This document shows positions 49,899-60,953 of a stretch of DNA of 64,000 bases, piece by piece. The translations under genes and the position numbers were made by a program. Under the pieces are notes generated by a model, which did no database searches, was not told the DNA's origin, and saw nothing but the letters and a program-made list of their open reading frames with translations. Numbering within the stretch: the first letter of the stretch is position 1; each line of letters opens with the position of its first letter. Origin of the DNA: Bursaphelenchus xylophilus (Eukaryota; Nematoda; Chromadorea; Rhabditida; Aphelenchoididae); assembly GCA_904066235.2 (NCBI GenBank), contig CAJFCV020000003.1, positions 1,984,001 through 2,048,000 on the forward strand, read 5' to 3'.

Positions 49899-50128
49899 AT
49901 CAATCTGTCGGGAAAATAATGGGAACTCTGTCGCAGTAAAAATCTCATCGCCTCCAAGAAAATAAATTGTGTCGCGACTAACTAGTAAATAATCGACTAC
50001 CACACACCTTTCGAGCTGACTAGGTCCCAAGCCAAAATCGATTTACACATAAAGCCCATTCCCTTGTAAATCAATTTTTTTCATTTCAGCGATGTCATTG
50101 CGCTCAGTATTTTCCAGACAGACTGATA
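49899..50128. mobile_element. GTCTG MITE interrupted by a foldback arm
   Basis: Left half to about 49985, right half from about 50069. The 49988-50068 segment matches the outer ~80 bp of the 25807-26590 foldback and ends CCATTCCCTTG. Confidence 0.85.
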
Positions 50129-50280
50129 TTATTAATAAAATCGAAGAAATGAAGGGAACAGTTTTTCGAAGTGTGCTAAATGATGGTCAAAGTACAAAAA
50201 GGCTACCTCGAGGGGCTGGCGAAAAAAATTAAATTCAAAGCGGGGACCAAGCCAACGTTTCGCATGTAGCTAGCTGATAG

Positions 50281-50328
50281 TTTGTCTGTCGGGAAAACAG
50301 TGCTCATTATTTTCCCGACAGACTGCTA
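50281..50328. mobile_element. GTCTG MITE, termini only
   Basis: Two ends with almost no interior. Further solo ends are at 49679-49715, 50842-50868 and 50955-50985. Confidence 0.75.
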
Positions 50329-50689
50329 ATATACAATAAAACTCCCTAATTCACTTGACTTTTAATCAGCAACACCTCAAATCTCAACCAATTACAAATT
50401 TTTTTGGTCATAAGTTTTTACTGTATTTTTCAAAGTCACAACCCGTTCATTTATGGGCAGCGCATGACATGGTGGTGGTAAATAAGGTTCTTTAAAAAGC
50501 CGTTTAAACAAAAGTAACACCAAAAGAACAGCGCGACCAGAAAACGATTTTCGAGGGTGTTACGAGATGATCTAGTGTGATAAACAGTGACAGTGTGCTT
50601 TAAAAAAAAACAGTTTTACTTTTTTTAAGGTTCTGTTTACTTTGTCTGCGAACGACAACAATAGAAATGATGTGTAGCAGAGGTCAAAG

Positions 50690-50835
50690 GGGAATACGTG
50701 TTTTTCTCTGCCCTTTCTCTGCATCTCGCCTGCTCTGCCGGCTGCAGAGGTCGTTGAATATCTCGGCTGCACTTGCACAGCGCGAGCTGAAACCTTCAGA
50801 AATTGATAACTAGTTCATGACCGACGTGTGTGCAA
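50690..50835 (+). mobile_element. Degenerate TWA-element fragment
   Basis: GAATATCTCGGCTGCACTTG and GTTCATGACCGACGTGTGTG match the family right half; the terminus is replaced by a GTCTG end. Another remnant is at about 51230-51385. Confidence 0.65.
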
Positions 50836-51036
50836 AAACGTCATTCTGTCGGGAAAATAGTGAGCGACCCAACGGTCAGCCAGGAAGTCCAGGACGCCCT
50901 GGAGATGTCGGTAAGTGTTGGATGGGAAAGAAAAGGCTTTAAAATGTGCTGATTTATCAGTCTGTCGGGGAAATAATGAGCGTCTTACAAGTCTCAAAAC
51001 CTCCCATTTTCTTGGGTTGTTTGTTACAAGTCTGTA

Positions 51037-51188
51037 TTATTCTGTCGGGAAAATAATGAGCATTCTGTCGCTGCGCCAAGTGTGGCGTTGATGTGAAAAG
51101 CAATTTGACTTTGTCGCGGCCCAATTCATTTTCTCGGCGGCGATGCGATTTTTGATGCGGCAGAGTGCTCCATATTTTCCGATAGGCC
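51037..51188. mobile_element. GTCTG MITE, GAGCA subtype
   Basis: TTCTGTCGGGAAAATAATGA to GTGCTCCATATTTTCCGATA, with the GTCGCTGCGCCAAGTG interior. Confidence 0.88.
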
Positions 51189-51399
51189 ACACATATCGGA
51201 GAATAAACTTAAAAGTTCACGCTTTTTTGCCGGCATCATTGGGATATCGGACGTAAATTTTTGACATTTTTCAGCTGCAAAATCCCTGTGGTTTCTGCAA
51301 AACGCGATCTTAAAATCCTTCCACAGTAGCCTAAATTGTGCCAATAGTAGCCTAAATTGTGCCAATTCTCATCAAAATCCAGGCGACAACTGCCCCTTT

Positions 51400-53250
51400 T
51401 TCATTATCCTGCCCTGCCCTTACCTTCCCCGCTTACACTTTTCCATACTTTGTTTTCATCATCCAGTAACCCCCCCCCCTTGCATTATCCACAAATTAAA
51501 TTATTTATAAATTTTTTATAAAAAAATTTTAAAATATTTTTAAAAAAAATATTTTAAAATTTATATTTATACCCCACCCCTCCAAAAAAACCTCAAAGCC
51601 TCCGAGGAATGACCTCTTCCGATCCTCAGAACACACTCAGTTCCCCGCCCCCCTTCCCATCAACGTGATCGCGCTGATAACAACTCAAACCGCCGCGAGC
51701 AAAGTACTCGCAACAACAAGGTCGGGCTGCTATTTAAGGCGCGGTTCTTTGACTCCCTTCTCATTATTCGGGTTTGTTTTCTTTTCAGCGACTCTCCGGG
51801 GCTGGGAATGGGGAAGGGTTTAGTCTAGGAAATGGAAAGTTTTTATCAGAAATTGAGGTTTACATAAAGCGAAAAGGGGCTCAAAATATCTTAGACTTAT
51901 CGGAGACTATGAATTTACAATAACAGTTCAAATTCATGGTCATCCGTGTCAGCAACCTCCAAAATTTATATTATTCATGATGGCTGATGGATAAAATATG
52001 CAAAATCCTCGGAATTGTAGGAGTTAAATGCAGTTAATCGGGCTTTATCCAACCCATAGAATCTAATAAAGACAAAACAGGCTGATTTTTTGAAGCTGGC
52101 GCTTCGTCGGCGATAATTTACCATGTTATACGATGAAACATGTTTCGAGGGATAACTCGGTATTACAGTAACCAAACCACTTCAGGCTTGGGCTAAATTA
52201 CTTAGACTAGCATTGAGACTTTAGGAAAATGCAGTGTCTAAAAATTTTTTAGCTGCTTGAATAGTAATTTGTCATGTTTTAAACATTAGTACATGTATAA
52301 GATCATCATGAGAAAAAACAGATGTAACGCAAAGTTCTGATGACTCAAAAAGCAGCGCAAGGTTTATTTCTCCTCGTGACGTCTTAAGCTATAATAAATA
52401 CCGCGCAGTAGGTTCTATGGCCCCGTTATGTCATCACAAACGGGATTTATGATGACATTCCCCATGGGCTCGTTTTTTTCTTTTCTTTTGTTGTCTTTGT
52501 GTATCCGGAAGCATCGGAAATTCCCAGATAACATGCCGAAAACTTTGTTATGGCGTCTGGAACCCCAATCCGACTTTTATCGGGTTTAGCCTACGTTTTT
52601 TTGGGATAAGTCGGGCGCGAGCCGCGGGAAAAAAATTGATGACTATACGGTAGATTCTTCAAGGAGGTAATCCTGGGAGGACTACAACTATTTGGTAATA
52701 CTTGTAGATAAAAAAAACAGGATGAATTGCTTTGAGATGAAAATTATGACCTTATTTTAGACATCCGATATGCCACTTATGGAATTTTGGTAATTTGCTA
52801 TCGGATTGAAGGTTTTTGAATTTATTTTTGACGAAAATTGGCAGGGTTACATCTGTTTTACATTATGAATTGTCAAAATAACAAAATACTTTGGAAACCC
52901 GCAAGTTCCGACCTTATTTTAGACATCTGCCCAATTACGATGATTTATGTAATTTTGTGCAATATAAGCTGAACTGAGCCAAGAAACCAGTTTAACTTGA
53001 CTTCTTCTTCCCTAAAAACTACCTAGAAACCTGTTGGCCACAAAAACACACGCACTTGGCATTTCCAGCTTGTTTTTTATTACCATAACCTCATTTCCGT
53101 CCCCCTCTTCGCCTGCTCGCTACTGCCCGACTTTCGGTTCGTTGAAAAAAGCCCTAATGAGATTCGTCTTTCGTATTCTCGAAATCTGCCCCCATTCTCT
53201 CTCACCTTGCCCGGGGGGCAGCGCACGTCCCCCGACTCCGCCCCGCTCAT
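51400..53250. other. Intergenic with promoter-like islands
   Basis: An AT-rich tract at 51490-51570, the promoter-like block at 51660-51800, a lone TTATACGATGAAACATGTTT motif at about 52127, and otherwise unassigned sequence. Confidence 0.4.
51660..51800 (+). promoter_or_regulatory. Possible second promoter block
   Basis: A repeat-free GC-rich island contains a GATA site (CTGATAA at about 51674), a TATTTAAGG box at 51731, and about 50 bp later a strong acceptor-like TTCTTTTCAG before a GC-rich segment. It could be an alternative promoter and first exon for acs copy 1, which lies 3.3 kb downstream. No coding sequence is recognisable. Confidence 0.3.
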
Positions 53251-53254
53251 GGTG

Positions 53255-53294
53255 TATATAAAAGTGGGAGCGAAAAAGCGCCGACGCTCTCAGT
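53255..53294 (+). promoter_or_regulatory. TATA box and initiator upstream of acs copy 1
   Basis: TATATAAAAG at 53255-53264 is followed by TCAGT at 53290-53294, normal TATA-to-start spacing, inside a GC-rich island (53.1-53.5 kb) free of repeats. Downstream is a 1.8-kb stretch that would be 5'UTR plus intron before the TTTCAG acceptor at 55092. A short ATG frame at about 53482 (17 codons) could act as an upstream ORF or an alternative first exon. Linking it to acs is inference; no other gene start is visible nearby. Confidence 0.5.
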
Positions 53295-55092
53295 TTTCGC
53301 TTGCGGCTGTTGGGAGAGAAAAAAGCACATTCAGCCGGCTGCGTTGGGGGCTTTTCAAGGGCCTGTTGGCGTTTGGCAGCGCCCCGGCCAAAAGATTTCC
53401 CCAGTTTTCGCTTTTTTCTCGCCCCGTTCCCGGCGTTCCGCGCCCAATTCCGCCCGGATTCCGGGATTTTCTTCGGCCAAAATGGCTTCGAAACGAAGCC
53501 ATAGTTGCCTTCTAAGTTCTCCTTCAATATGAAGTCCAATTTCATACTGTAATTTTTGGCATTTTGCCAAAAAATTGATTTTCCCCCAAAAATCCTCGAA
53601 AAATTTTCTTTCGAAGAATTTTTCAACGCAATTTTCGGCGTTTCCGCTGTCGCAACTGCTTTAAACTTGCTCCATAGAAGCTGTTACGAGTTGCTCTGCA
53701 AATTTAGCATCAACTTCTTGCTGTAACGTACCAAATTTAGGGAAAAATCGCGATTTTCCCGCGAAAATCCGCCTTTTTTGGGTGGAAAATATGTTTTGAA
53801 CGTTTCAACCTTTCTTCAAGTGGAATATAGGTCAATTTCTTGTTGTATTCGCTGCAACAACACCGAAAGAGCGGAAATTAATAAACGGGCATGTCGGGAA
53901 TCTCGATTTTTCGTTATTTCAGACATCAGTTTATGAGCAAGGTCCGGAGCTCGGAGAAGTGGAATTTCCATGTAATTTCTTGCACATCTGGATGAAATTT
54001 GCCTCTACATCAGCTAGTTTAGGCTTTATCTTGCTTTCGGACCGCATTTCCCCTCATTGACCTTGTTTTTTGGACGTCTCGGATATTATCCATGTCAAGT
54101 GTAATATAATTTTTGCTGTAAATTTGAGATTTTTGGATAAAATCCGATTTCACTTGTCCCTTTCACCTCGCGAGGCCTCGTAATTGCCCAAATTAGTTCA
54201 GTCAACTCGTTTTTCCCTCATTTCTTAGCTGCACATTATTCTAGACGGTCGGTGGGGTTTTGGCTCGAAAAGAATTTCACGTAAAGGCAAGTTTCATTTA
54301 GATTGATGTTTGGTAAAGGGCGTTCTTTGATTTAGTGAGGTTCGGCCGGACTTTTTCGTGCTATAGCGCATTTTTTTCGGGGTTTTTCAGAACTCCCTAG
54401 TGTAATATCGGAATGTGATGAATTTTCGTTGTTTTTGGCGGAGGAACTGTTGGATTCTTCGCTTGAAATACTCTTTACTCCTTGTAGATGCTTTCTCAAA
54501 CAATTTCAACCAGTAGTTTCGCCAAAAATACAGTAATTCATGTTGATTTAGGTCCTCAACACACCTCTGTTGAAATCGAGCTCACGGCTCTCGGAAAAAC
54601 CGATTTCTGATATTATTTCGATATTTTTAGCCTTTCCACAACCTGTTCCTACTATTTATAACCTGCCACAAAGAGTTCGAACCCAAAAAACATTTGTTTT
54701 TTGCGAGAAAAAATCGGGCACTTGGCCTCGAGCAATTCGACCCAAAAATAACTGATTTGCGAAAAATTGCTCGAAGAAAAGTAGGCTGTTGTTTACCGCA
54801 GCTCGCCGTGCAGGTGCTCCTGGGTCCTCATGATCCGTCAATATTGTTGTTGATCTTAAAATCCAGCAAATTTTGCAGGACACCAACAGGCAAAAAAAAT
54901 TATTTTTGCAGAAAAGCGATAGTAATATAGGAGCCCATTTTGGTCTCAAAATTTTCCCAAGACCCTGATAGTTTGTTTTACAAAGGTTTTGTTTTATTTG
55001 AGTTTGATTTTCCGCGATTTTTCGACCGTTTTTTGTCGAGGTCTCTAGTACAATATAAATTTTCCCGAAAGTAACCTCCAAATTCGTTTCAG
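53295..55092 (+). other. Probable acs 5'UTR and first intron
   Basis: Repeat-poor sequence between the TATA/Inr pair and the TTTCAG acceptor before the acs ATG. I do not see where a leader exon would end. AGTRYAATATAATTTTT-type motifs occur at 54100 and 55056. Confidence 0.35.
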
Positions 55093-55112
55093 AACCTTCT
55101 CAACTCGTCGAA

Positions 55113-58100
55113 ATGTCCGACAACAAGTGTACGTTCAATCTGAATGAGAATGACCCGACTGTGATGACCTACGCGCCACCCGACCCACTAAGTGCTGGCG
55201 CTCATGTGAAGGATTTGCCCGGCTATCTGAAGCTCTACGACCGCTCGGTTCGCGACCAAGACTTTTGGCTGGGCATTGCGCGTGAATTGCACTTTGAGGA
55301 GTTCTCCGGAAACGGCCTGGAGTTCAACTTTGACATCCGAAAAGGCCCCATTTACACCAAGTTTTTGGCCGGCTCCAAGACCAATTTGGCCTACAATTGC
55401 CTGGAACGGATCATTCAGTCCGGAAGAGGCCAGAAGATTGCCTATCGATGGGAAGGTAAGAGGCTATCGCCATTTTTTTAAAATTTTTTTTGCCATTGAT
55501 AATATAATTTTTGGATTATTTTTTTTCAATGTTTAGGAAATGAGCCCTCCGATCAGACCCACATCACCTACGAGGAATTGCATCGCCAAGTGAAGGCGTT
55601 CGCCGTCGCCCTCCGCGCCCGTGGCGTCCGCAAAGGAGACACGGTCGCCATCTACCTCCCCATGATCCTCGAGTTGCCTGTGGCGATGCTGGCATGCGCC
55701 CGGATCGGCGCCCCTCATACCGTCGTCTTTGCCGGGTTCTCGTCCGAGTCCCTGGCCGAGCGAATGATCCAAGCCCGGACTCATGTCATCATCACGGCCG
55801 ACGCCTTCGGAAGGGGCGGAGCCAAGGTGGTACCCCTCAAGAATATGGCCGATGTGGCGGTGAGTATGTGCCGCAAACGAGGGCTGGACGTCCATACTCA
55901 GGTAAGAGATCGATTTTGATTTTTTTTTTGATTTTTTAGACAAAAAATTTGGAATTTAAAAAGAATAATAAAAGATACAGTGTTGATCCAGTGGCAAAAA
56001 ACGTACCGTTTTGCATGCGGGAAGCATCAAAAATGTGGCAAAATCCCTCCCTCTCCAAGTAAAAAACACCGTTTTGAAGGGCGATCACATAAAAGAACCA
56101 GGCGGGCTTTTTAAAATTGGAGTTTTTTCACTTGGAGAGGGAGGTATTTTGCCACATTTTTGATGCTTCCCGGATGCAAAATGGTTTGTTTTTGCCCCTG
56201 GATCAGGTCCCCCCACTGTAAATAAACTCATATGAAAGCCTAATATTATGTTTGCAGGTGGTTGTGGAGCACATCCACCGAGTCAAAACGCCCGGCAACC
56301 AGCCCGCCCCCAAGGTCGACTACCACCCCATCGACCTGAAATACGCCCAACTCCTCGCCCAATACGAGGACGCCGACTCGCCGGTGGAGTGGGTGGACGC
56401 CGAGGAGCCCCTCTTCATCCTGTACACCTCCGGCTCCACCGGCACCCCCAAGGGAATCGTCCACAGCACCGCCGGCTACATGACCTACGCCTACGCGACC
56501 ACCAAATTCGACTTCGACGCCCAGCAAGACGACGTGTACTGGTGCACCGCGGACGGCGGATGGATCACCGGACACACCTACCTGGTCTACGGTCCGCTGC
56601 TGAACGGGCTGACCTCCATCTTCTTCGAGGGAATCCCCACTTATCCAACGGCCGCCAGAACTTGGCAGGTCGTCGAAAAGTATAAGGTAAGGGGTTTGTT
56701 TTGTATGGAATTGAAGATTTAGGCGCTAGAAGAACTAACTAAGCCATTTTCGCTTGAAGTTTTTTGTTTGGCTCTCGGTTTTGATGATATTTTTGTAATT
56801 TTCTTGCCTAGTGCAATATAATTTTTTGACCGGAAAGTGGTGAAAAATTAAGTCTAGGCAGTTTTGAGGGTAATTTGAAGTCTGTACAAGACATGATTTA
56901 GTGATTGTGCTTGATTTTTTGACAAATTTTGAGATTTTTTGCCTAGTGTAATATAATTTTTTGACCGAAAACTGGTGAAAATTGAAGTTTCTGTGACTTT
57001 CAGATATTGTTGAAAGCAGTGGTAATATTTGTTTTTTGAAGAACACTGTTTTTGAGGGTTTTTTATACCGCCTAGTACAATATAATTTTTCAGGTGACCA
57101 AACTCTACACCTCCCCCACTGCTGTCCGCTCCCTGATGGGTTTCCCTGACAACATGGTAAAAGACCACGATCGGCGCTCCTTGAAGATAATCGGCACCGT
57201 CGGCGAGCCCATCAACCCGCAGGCCTGGCTCTGGCTCTACGAGTTTGTGGGCGAGCGGCGTTGCGCCATCATCGACACGTACTGGCAGACCGAGACCGGG
57301 GGGCACGTGATCACCGCGATCCCGGGCGCCGTCCCCACCAAGCCCGGCTCCGCGACCCTGCCTTTCTTCGGCGTCCAACCGGTCTTATTGGACAATGATG
57401 GGTGCATTATTGAGGGCCCCGGGGAGGGAAACTTGGTAAGGAAGGGGGTAATATTATGGGCGATAGGCATGAAGGGTGGGGTAGAATTGAAAGAAGGGTA
57501 AAATATGTGGATTTGAAATGGTCCTGGACATTGGTTTAGGCTGGGGGTGGGATCAAAAAAAGATTGTTGAATTTGGAAAATGTGGAGGGGGTTTTGAAGA
57601 AAAAAATGGTGTAGAGTGAAGAAAAAGAGGCTGGGAAGAAAGGAGAATAGAAATTGGTTTAAAATACGGTAATGCGAGACAACTTGGGACCTTGTTTTAG
57701 AGGTCAGATGGACGATTTTAAAAAAAATTTGGAATTTAAAAATTGTCTGGAGGGTTTTTAAAAAAAGTTGGATTTTAGGATGTTAATGAGGCGACTAGGG
57801 AATTCCAGTAGAAATCAGGGTAAAATACGGGTTTTTTCTGATATTGTTTATAGTCCTTTTGGACTTGGTTGATGATGATCAAGTTGGTCTTCAAATTCTA
57901 AAACCTTAACCCCAAAATTTTCAGTGTTTCCCCGCCGCATGGCCCGGCATCTCGCGCACCGTGCTCGGCGACCACGAGCGCTTCGAGAAGACCTACTTCA
58001 AGCCGTTCCCCGGCTATTACTTCACCGGCGACGGGTGCCGCCGCGACTCGGACGGCTATTATTGGATCACGGGCCGCGTGGACGACCTCATGAACGTGTC

Positions 58101-58812
58101 GGGGCATTTGCTGTCCACCGCCGAGATCGAGAGCGCCATCACCGCCCACCCGGACGTGGTGGAGTGCGCGGTGGTGGCGGCCGAACACCCGGTCAAGGGG
58201 CATTCCCCATACGCCTTTGTCATCATGAGAAAAGTGAGGATTTGGAAGGGGATTGGGGGGAAATCGAGGGAGGAATTGGTTTTTATGGGTGTTTTAGGGG
58301 CTGGGGTTTATTTTACGGGGGCGATTTTGGGTATGGCAAGGGGGGATTGTGGAGAAAATTGAGTGGGAAAAGTTGGTGGAAGGTTTTTGGAAAAGAAAAA
58401 AGAAGAGGTCACTGAGGTAAAATTCTAATAAAAATCGGTGATTTAGGATGTGAAATGGTGGTATCTTCCAGAAAATTTTATTTTTAATTTTATTTTCACT
58501 CTTTAATTTTTAAAATTTTTGGAAAAAAGTTTAAATTGGACTTGTTTTCAGGACCGAAAACTCACCGAATCCACGGTGAACGAGCTGAAGGCGGTGGTGC
58601 GCGAGAAGATCGGGCCCATCGCGGTGCCGGACAAGATCCAACTCACTCCCGGACTGCCCAAAACTCGCTCCGGCAAGGTGACGCGACGCATTTTGAGGAA
58701 GATTGCGGAAGGCGACGCCAACGCCGACCTCGGCGACATGTCCACTCTGGTCGAAAGCACCGTCATCGACGACCTCTGGAGAGGCCGCAAAGTCCCTGTG
58801 CGTACCGGCTAA
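55113..58812 (+). CDS. acs-19: Acetyl-CoA synthetase (ACSS2-like), complete copy 1
   Basis: This AMP-forming ligase makes acetyl-CoA from acetate, ATP and CoA in cytosol and nucleus. Exons 55113-55455, 55537-55901, 56258-56686, 57094-57435, 57925-58233 and 58552-58812 give 682 residues, normal for the family. Motifs in order: the P-loop [11 protein letters not shown] (about 292-302), the [10 protein letters not shown] adenylation motif (about 441-450), YYFTGDG and [19 protein letters not shown] in the hinge and C-domain, and PKTRSGK with the catalytic/acetylatable Lys about 638. No mitochondrial presequence is evident. The ATG follows a TTTCAG acceptor at 55087-55092, so a 5'UTR exon or spliced leader precedes it; a TATA/Inr pair at 53255-53294 is a plausible promoter. 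The poly(A) signal is AATAAA at 59362. Intron 2 contains a Tc1-like MITE and intron 3 a degenerate tandem duplication. The symbol is by analogy with C. elegans. Confidence 0.96.
55978..56218. mobile_element. CAGTGG Tc1-like MITE in acs copy 1 intron 2
   Basis: CAGTGTTGATCCAGTGGC ... GATCAGGTCCCCCCACTG with TA on both flanks. The same insertion exists in copy 2 (63560-63816). Confidence 0.92.
56805..57093 (+). repeat. Triplicated intron 3' segment in acs intron 3
   Basis: CCTAGTGCAATATAATTTTT recurs at 56808, 56941 and 57071, the last forming the true acceptor (TTTTTCAG at 57086-57093). The first two are followed by TTGACCGGAAAGTGGTG-like sequence. The arrangement is mirrored in copy 2. Confidence 0.8.
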
Positions 58813-59738
58813 GCTCGAGTTGTGGGCACAGATTTTCCAACTTTCAATTTGAGACGGATTCCCCTGATTTTCCCCCAAAATTTTGCAGATTTTTCTTATT
58901 TTTTTAAAAATTTTTTAAATTTTTTGTATTTTTCTTAGTTTTTTTCAATTTGAATTAGGTCTTGAGGATGTAAAAAAAGAAATTCACTGAATTTTTCACA
59001 GTATTTACGGATATTTTCCAGTAATTTTTTGGAGTTTTCACCATTTTTTTGGACCTTATTTTAGACGAAAATTTGTTGTTTTTTGTAAAATTTTTTTCAA
59101 TTTCATAGCAATCCAAATTGTATAACCCCTCTGAAATTGTCTCAGCAAAGAAGAAAAACTTGTAATTCACATTTAGTTTGTTATTTTGTTAGATTTTTAA
59201 CCGATTTTTTTATTCATTTTTGTAGAAATAACCCAGGAAACCCCCCCAAACGTCTCACTATATTGTCTCCTGTGCATCCTGAAATCACTTTAATTACTCA
59301 CCATTGTCTAGTTCCCATTCCATACCCCCATTCTGCAACGGTTTAACCACATTGCGAAAACAATAAATTTGGAGAATTTTGAGGATTTTTTTTTGGTTTT
59401 TTTTTATTTATTTTTTTGGAAAGTATGGAAAGAAATTGGTTATTTTAGCCGAATTAATTGAAGCTCATCGTTGAATTGCATCAAATTCTGTTGATTCGCG
59501 ATGCAAAAATGACTCCATTTCTGTTTTTCTAGCGGAATTTTGCAAGGCCTCCGTGTTGTGTTAGGGAGTCTACTAAAATTTTCCAAAAAAGTTCAATTTG
59601 ACAGTCAAAATGACCGAAAAATTTGACTCGACGAAAATGACGGCAATTTGACAACGTGACCGACGAGTCAAGTTGACGATTTAACAATCCTATAGGTCAT
59701 GGCATGAGTTTGAGCAAAGATTTAGTCATGTATACGTA

Positions 59739-59985
59739 CAGCCAGGGACCGGATCTAGTGGCAAAAAACGTCTCATTTTGCATCCTGGAAGGGACCAAAA
59801 TGTCTCCAAACCCTTCCCTTCTCTAAGCTAAAAAACCCCACTTTGAAGAGCTCGCCTTGAAGGAAAGAGCGCGCTTTTCAAAGCGGAGTTTTTTAGCTTA
59901 GAGAAGGGAAGAATTTGGAGTCATTTTGGTCCCTTCCAGGATGCAAAATGACACGTTTTTTGCCATTGGATCAGGTCCCTCACTG
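59739..59985. mobile_element. CAGTGG Tc1-like MITE, full length
   Basis: CAGCCAGGGACCGGATCTAG to TTGGATCAGGTCCCTCACTG, flanked by TA. Arms carry GCATCCTGGAAGGGACCAAA in place of the usual GGGAAGCATC, so this is a sub-variant. Confidence 0.9.
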
Positions 59986-60299
59986 TAATATAAAAATCTC
60001 CCCAAAAAGCCCTCCAAATATTGGTTTCCATAAGTTATAGTAATACATAATAATCTCCGAACACCTTCGTACGCCAGATCAGCCCTTTTCCGGCCCGTTC
60101 TCCCAACTTTTTTGGGCTTTGTTGTCCCAAGAAAACATCGATTTTTGGACGGAATTCCTAAACCACGCGTTCCCACCGACTTTTCGACCCTCCTGGGACA
60201 AACTTGGCCCACGTCACCGCATTCTTCCCGCTCCAAAGTGCACAATGGCTTGTTTTTGGGGCGCGTCTGATAAGGGAATGGTATCGAATCAAAAATTAA

Positions 60300-60895
60300 A
60301 AGTCATCATTTTTTAGGGTGAAATTCCAAAAAATCCGTCATGATGACATCTTTAATTAATAAAGTAATTTATTGAATCAATTCGTAAAACATTTTATTGG
60401 CCGCATAGGGCATGTCAAAGGAGTTTCGGTCAATTTCTGCCGAATTTTTTAAAATTCTAAAAAATCCGTCATGATGACACCTTTTAATTTCCAAGATGGG
60501 TCAGTAGATTTATTGACAATGACAATTGGAGGCCACATGCGACATTTATAAGACCTTTGAAATTGTTACAGCTCATATTTCAGCCATTTCCAGAAAATCT
60601 GTTATGGTGACATCTTCAATCAACAAAATAATTGTACTGGGTGGCCATGCAAATGATTCTATAGACCATACAGGACCAATAAAGGAGTTTTGGCCACTTT
60701 CCGCCAACTTTTCTTTAAAATTCCAAAAAATCCGTCATGATGACATCTTTAATCCACAAAATAAATTACTGGGTTGATATGCAAATTATTCTATAGGCCG
60801 CAGAGGACCTATAAACAAAGTTTCGGCCCATTTCCGACGACCCTCTTAAAAAATTCCAAAAAATCCGTCATGATGACACCTCATAAGTTGCAAGT
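60300..60895 (+). repeat. ~132-bp satellite beside acs copy 2
   Basis: Five units with AAAAATCCGTCATGATGACA at about 60330, 60461, 60594, 60727 and 60860 (131-133 bp period), each followed by a TTTCGGCC/TTTCTGCCGA segment. The array runs to within 70 bp of the stop codon of copy 2. Confidence 0.9.
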
Positions 60896-60953
60896 TAAGT
60901 CATCAATTTGAAATGACACAAATTGCGCGTTGCACTGTGCACACAACTCGAGC

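Larger units (their letters stand above)
58829..60938. other. Spacer between inverted acs copies
   Basis: Holds acs copy 1's 3' flank (AATAAA 59362), a Tc1-like MITE and a satellite. No gene. Homology between the gene copies stops at both edges of this spacer. Confidence 0.8.

Noticed and set aside
53480..53535. Short ATG frame (MASKRSHSC...) as the acs start
   Set aside because: It ends after 17 codons and no donor clearly links it in frame to exon 1; kept only as a possible upstream ORF or alternative first exon.
56248..56685. 145-codon alternative frame in acs exon 3
   Set aside because: It is an off-frame translation of a GC-rich coding exon. It repeats in copy 2 only because the exons are the same.
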